Position numbers and translations under genes: made by a program
In this document: one piece after another, positions 19,848 through 21,417 of the stretch
How positions within the stretch are numbered: the first letter of the stretch is position 1
Layout of the letters: each line of letters opens with the position of its first letter
Virus record (IMG/VR): IMGVR_UViG_3300032309_000315
Coordinates: 1-21,417 of that record
Source: a virus
Strand: one strand, 5' to 3'
Length of the DNA stretch: 21,417 nt
The notes under the pieces: generated by a model
The model's database searches: none
What the model was told of the DNA's origin: nothing
What the model saw: the letters and a program-made list of their open reading frames with translations, nothing else

Positions 19848-20107
19848 TGGTAGTCCTTGCATGAATGGTGTTTGGCGTTTTCTCGATTAATCCATGTGCC
19901 CGTGCAACCCGTGCATTTAAACAGCCCTGCGGCGAATGAAAACTTACCCGTCAGCCTTGGCTCAGGTAGCTCAAGTTGCTTGGCATAAATCCTGTCACGC
20001 TCTCTCTGCGCTACTAAATTAGCAAAGGCTACAAGCCCTTCCGTGTAGGTCGGCTTACCTACAAGCCCCGACTGCCTAGCCATCTCAATGATTTCATCTT
20101 GTGTCAT
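19844..20107 (-). CDS. Small protein with C-terminal zinc-finger-like motif
   Basis: An 87-aa protein. The start at 20107 has AAGGAG six bases upstream. The N-terminus ([15 protein letters not shown] ... [14 protein letters not shown]) is a pattern common in small phage proteins. The C-terminus carries [20 protein letters not shown] followed by C, giving a CxxC-(13)-H-H-x-C arrangement that could bind one zinc ion. Function unknown; nucleic-acid or protein contact is possible. It overlaps the 40-aa membrane microprotein upstream by 14 bp and the alpha-CTD gene downstream by an ATGA. Confidence 0.8.
   Translation of the reverse strand: MTQDEIIEMARQSGLVGKPTYTEGLVAFANLVAQRERDRIYAKQLELPEPRLTGKFSFAAGLFKCTGCTGTWINRENAKHHSCKDYQ
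19854..19858 (-). promoter_or_regulatory. Ribosome binding site AAGGA deciding the alpha-CTD gene start
   Basis: Seven bases before the ATG at 19847. The upstream in-frame ATG at 19862 would include this site in its coding sequence and lose the ATGA coupling. Confidence 0.75.
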
Positions 20108-20216
20108 GATTCTCCTTTACATCTTTACACCATGCGCGTACAAATCCAAAAATAAATGCAAGGCCAGCTACTACAGTAATACCAAATAGAACACCGGAAA
20201 TAAAGTCGTCACTCAT
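20094..20216 (-). CDS. Single-TM microprotein (40 aa)
   Basis: A gene below the usual length cut-off. It runs from ATG at 20216 to TGA at 20094. Evidence that it is real: the ATG overlaps the stop of the upstream gene (ATGA at 20213-20216), GAGGGA lies three bases before it, and without it there would be a roughly 105-bp hole in an otherwise gapless operon. The sequence is a short acidic start (MSDD), one hydrophobic helix of about 20 residues (GVLFGITVVAGLAFIFGFV), and a charged cytoplasm-type tail ([14 protein letters not shown]). Probably an inner-membrane microprotein with the basic end inside. Possible roles include superinfection exclusion or modulation of a host membrane protein; none is shown by the sequence. 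Confidence 0.8.
   Translation of the reverse strand: MSDDFISGVLFGITVVAGLAFIFGFVRAWCKDVKENHDTR
20112..20117 (-). promoter_or_regulatory. Ribosome binding site AAGGAG for the gene starting at 20107
   Basis: It lies four bases before the ATG, within the end of the 40-aa gene (its VKEN codons). Confidence 0.8.
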
Positions 20217-20428
20217 GCTTCCCTCGCTTTCAGCATTGCGTCTGACATCTTGTATGCGTTGGTTGCATAAATTTCTAGCGGCACTTCATTAACAATGCCA
20301 CGGCTAACAATTGCTTGCATAGCCTTAGCCGCAAAGTAATCACGCAGAGTCATGCCAGTGTTGTAAATGGTTGACGGGTGACTAAAATGTTCTGTGTTTA
20401 TTTTGGTTGGAAATGCTGGTTGATTCAT
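20213..20428 (-). CDS. Small phage protein with GMTLRDYFAAKAMQA motif
   Basis: A 71-aa protein. The frame is open upstream to a TTG at 20464, but the ATG at 20428 has a perfect AGGAGGA three bases before it and overlaps the upstream stop (ATGA), so I use it. The sequence begins MNQPAFPT and contains GMTLRDYFAAKAMQAIVSR, a motif found in a great many small phage proteins of proteobacteria, then a C-terminal helix (AYKMSDAMLKAREA). Function unknown; widely conserved in phage early regions. Confidence 0.85.
   Translation of the reverse strand: MNQPAFPTKINTEHFSHPSTIYNTGMTLRDYFAAKAMQAIVSRGIVNEVPLEIYATNAYKMSDAMLKAREA
20220..20225 (-). promoter_or_regulatory. Ribosome binding site GAGGGA of the 40-aa membrane microprotein
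   Basis: It lies three bases before the ATG at 20216, inside the end of the preceding gene. Together with the ATGA overlap it supports the microprotein as a translated gene. Confidence 0.75.
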
Positions 20429-20607
20429 GCTTCCTCCTGTAGTGATATCGGAATGTAGAAGCAAGCTTTACTCTTGCTGTCTTGAACATTGACTATGCCA
20501 TTGCCGCGAGTCTGCTCAGGGTGATCGACCCACCTCTTGCAGTTCTCGCACTTGTCGTTGTAAACCACTGGTTTACACCTTGTGTATTCATGCGATAGGG
20601 GTGTCAT
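20425..20607 (-). CDS. Small Cys-containing protein
   Basis: A 60-aa protein from ATG at 20607 (AAGG six bases upstream) to the ATGA overlap with the next gene. It contains C11, then DKCENCKRWV (a CxxC pair) and a later KACFYI, so four cysteines could form a small zinc knuckle. The 'C--C-RW' spacing is frequent in small phage proteins of this kind. No named family is recognised. Eight bases separate it from the preceding gene. Confidence 0.7.
   Translation of the reverse strand: MTPLSHEYTRCKPVVYNDKCENCKRWVDHPEQTRGNGIVNVQDSKSKACFYIPISLQEEA
20432..20438 (-). promoter_or_regulatory. Ribosome binding site AGGAGGA deciding the start at 20428
   Basis: A near-perfect Shine-Dalgarno, three bases before the ATG that overlaps the previous stop. 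It rules out the upstream in-frame TTG at 20464. Confidence 0.85.
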
Positions 20608-20615
20608 GGTGTGCC

Positions 20616-20822
20616 TTATTTATTTAGTTCGGCCAACATTTCGTCCGTCAGTTCTCTCACTCGCAGCAACGCGGATTCCATGTCTGCCTTGTGTTTAAAC
20701 TCTCGTGTAATGGCCAGCTTGATGTTGGCCAGTGTTGCGTACATATCTGCACCCTTCACGGCAAACATCAGCTTGTGCTCATCCTCTGGATAATCAAACT
20801 CCAGTACGGCTTTTGCCTTCAT
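20616..20822 (-). CDS. Small phage protein, LEFDYPEDE type
   Basis: A 68-aa protein. An in-frame TTG at 20879 would lengthen it, but the ATG at 20822 overlaps the upstream stop (ATGA) and begins the conserved part, so it is the better start. The sequence MKAKAVLEFDYPEDEHKLMF is followed by a helix and ends LRVRELTDEMLAELNK. The pattern 'A-LEFD-PED---' with C-terminal 'R--L-E-L-E' helices is familiar from many small phage proteins whose role is unknown. It contains one copy of GTTTAAAC in the EFK frame. Confidence 0.75.
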   Translation of the reverse strand: MKAKAVLEFDYPEDEHKLMFAVKGADMYATLANIKLAITREFKHKADMESALLRVRELTDEMLAELNK

Positions 20823-21022
20823 GGTGTGTAAACATTCATAAACAAAACCAGAACAGCCACCACCAAACAGCAGATGCAAGTCCAGACAAAGTTCTCGTCA
20901 TATTGTGGATCACCCAATAGAGTAGATTGAATCCACAATTCCTCCGGTGTAGGTATAGAAGGCGGAGGTGTATACATGCATCCAATAGATACTTTGCCAG
21001 TGTTATATGGTATGGGTTTCAT
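20819..21022 (-). CDS. Small membrane protein, C-terminal TM segment
   Basis: A 67-aa protein. I use the ATG at 21022; a GTG at 21043 would overlap the previous gene further. Residues about 1-42 are polar, with PPPSIPTPEELW. Residues about 45-63 are a hydrophobic, Cys-rich helix (FVWTCICCLVVAVLVLFMNV), ending three residues later. This is a C-terminally anchored topology with the bulk on one side of the inner membrane. The Shine-Dalgarno is weak (AAGAGA about five bases before the ATG), so it may rely on coupling to the gene it overlaps by 20 bp. Function not recognised. Confidence 0.65.
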   Translation of the reverse strand: MKPIPYNTGKVSIGCMYTPPPSIPTPEELWIQSTLLGDPQYDENFVWTCICCLVVAVLVLFMNVYTP

Positions 21023-21218
21023 AAGTCTCTTTCTTACGTTCACGTCTAAGCCAAAAGCCCCGCTTGTTCTTAACCATCTTCTTGGCTAACATTTCTGCGG
21101 GTGTGGCACATCGTCTATCCTTGCCGTGTTCTCCAATGCGGTGCATGTCAAACGACTCGTTGCTAGAGAAGTATTCATCACATCCACTGCATTGGTTTCT
21201 TGTTCCGCTAAGTTTCAT
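21003..21218 (-). CDS. Small zinc-finger-like phage protein
   Basis: A 71-aa protein. The frame is open to a TTG at 21257, but the ATG at 21218 has a strong GGAGG six bases upstream and a proper N-terminus, so I use it. The sequence MKLSGTRNQCSGCDEYFSS is followed by SFDMHRIGEHGKDRRC, giving C10-x2-C13 ... H26 ... H31/C37. I recognise this 'QC--C---F-S---FD-HR-G-----RRC---EM' pattern as a frequent small phage protein, likely a zinc-binding domain. The C-terminus is basic with GFWLRRERKKE, consistent with nucleic-acid contact. Function not established. Confidence 0.85.
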   Translation of the reverse strand: MKLSGTRNQCSGCDEYFSSNESFDMHRIGEHGKDRRCATPAEMLAKKMVKNKRGFWLRRERKKETYETHTI

Positions 21219-21411
21219 TTGGAACCTCCAATCTGCGTTCAAGGATAAGTTCATCAATGATCAGTTCAGCAAATGAAGCTCCGGACGGGAATCTCATCTT
21301 GGCCGCATTGTTTTGATTGACCACTGCAATGCATGCATCAATCCCTGCGTTGTACCCTGCGGTATATGGATCCCCGACCGACAGGCGACTGTCAATCGCC
21401 TCCCGAATCAT
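21208..21411 (-). CDS. Small hypothetical protein at the right edge, possibly partial
   Basis: 67 aa from the ATG at 21411. The frame stays open to the edge of the window, so the true start may lie outside. The sequence has DPYTAGYNAGIDACIAVVNQ, then a helix ASFAELIIDELILERRLEVP. The 'AYN-GIDACIAVV' type helix is common in small phage early proteins; function unknown. Its 3' end overlaps the zinc-finger-like gene by 11 bp. Confidence 0.7.
   Translation of the reverse strand: MIREAIDSRLSVGDPYTAGYNAGIDACIAVVNQNNAAKMRFPSGASFAELIIDELILERRLEVPNET
21225..21229 (-). promoter_or_regulatory. Ribosome binding site GGAGG deciding the start at 21218
   Basis: A strong Shine-Dalgarno six bases before the ATG, favouring it over the in-frame TTG at 21257. 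Confidence 0.85.
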
Positions 21412-21417
21412 TTGAGC

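Larger units (their letters stand above)
23..20700. repeat. Dispersed palindrome GTTTAAAC, 14 copies
   Basis: Exact copies begin at 23, 3816, 6253, 7937, 8781, 9595, 10407, 10728, 11007, 11922, 15483, 16023, 17886 and 20693. About 0.3-0.4 copies would be expected by chance in this length. Three sit immediately before start codons (6253 and 8781 abut the ATG; 17886 is three bases from the minus-strand ATG at 17882). Within genes they occur in two frames: xGT TTA AAC and xxG TTT AAA C. Counted by eye. Confidence 0.85.

Noticed and set aside
20823-20879. Upstream extension of the 68-aa gene to a TTG start
   Set aside because: The extension would start with a rare TTG inside the previous gene; the ATG at 20822 forms an ATGA overlap with the previous stop.
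1-21417. tRNA genes, CRISPR array, insertion sequence, attachment site
   Set aside because: I found no cloverleaf-type segment, regularly spaced direct repeats, transposase or integrase frame, or terminal inverted repeats. Every stretch is accounted for by coding sequence.

Overview
The window looks like about half of a tailed-phage genome (Caudoviricetes), probably with a short tail, from a proteobacterial and plausibly aquatic betaproteobacterial host. The phage call rests on a lysis cassette, a run of virion-type proteins, an 8.8-kb gene for a giant polyvalent (probably DNA-ejection) protein, and an opposing operon of very small overlapping genes typical of phages. The host guess is weaker. 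It rests on a phage-encoded copy of the RNA polymerase alpha C-terminal domain that resembles the beta/gamma-proteobacterial version. Coding density is close to 100 %; no gap exceeds about 15 bases. I see no tRNA, rRNA, CRISPR array or insertion sequence.

Right-pointing block (1-17608). It opens with the end of a three-TM holin and a GH24 lysozyme. These are followed by a roughly 620-aa structural protein (tail/stabilisation type), a small protein with a fibre-like C-terminal motif, and four proteins rich in Gly/Gln/Pro with coiled-coil or disordered parts. One of the four carries a long Pro-Glu-Pro-Thr repeat region. The block ends with the 2939-aa protein, which I read as: N-terminal cap, glycine-rich hydrophobic segments, coiled coil, HExxH metallopeptidase, HhH-GPD (DNA glycosylase)-like domain, a domain with an HDAFGHG motif, an ART-PolyVal-like ADP-ribosyltransferase domain, and a long helical C-terminus of the LPD38 type. 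The enzymatic middle appears to be a separately acquired module, because its lysine codon choice differs from the flanks.

Left-pointing block (21417-17589). Sixteen small genes are packed head to tail, many joined by ATGA stop/start overlaps, so they almost certainly form one operon whose promoter lies beyond the right edge. Recognisable members are an HNH/YbcO-like nuclease, a DUF3310 protein, the alpha-CTD homologue and two zinc-finger-like proteins. Two single-TM microproteins are also present, one of only 40 aa. The two blocks converge and their last genes overlap by 20 bp.

Working model: the right-pointing genes are late functions (lysis, virion, ejection) and the left-pointing genes are probably early host-interaction functions. 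The most interesting points are the alpha-CTD mimic, the DNA-glycosylase-like and ART-like domains in the giant protein, a repeated R-x-S-L type motif at that protein's domain borders, and a strong excess of the palindrome GTTTAAAC (14 copies), three of them directly before start codons.
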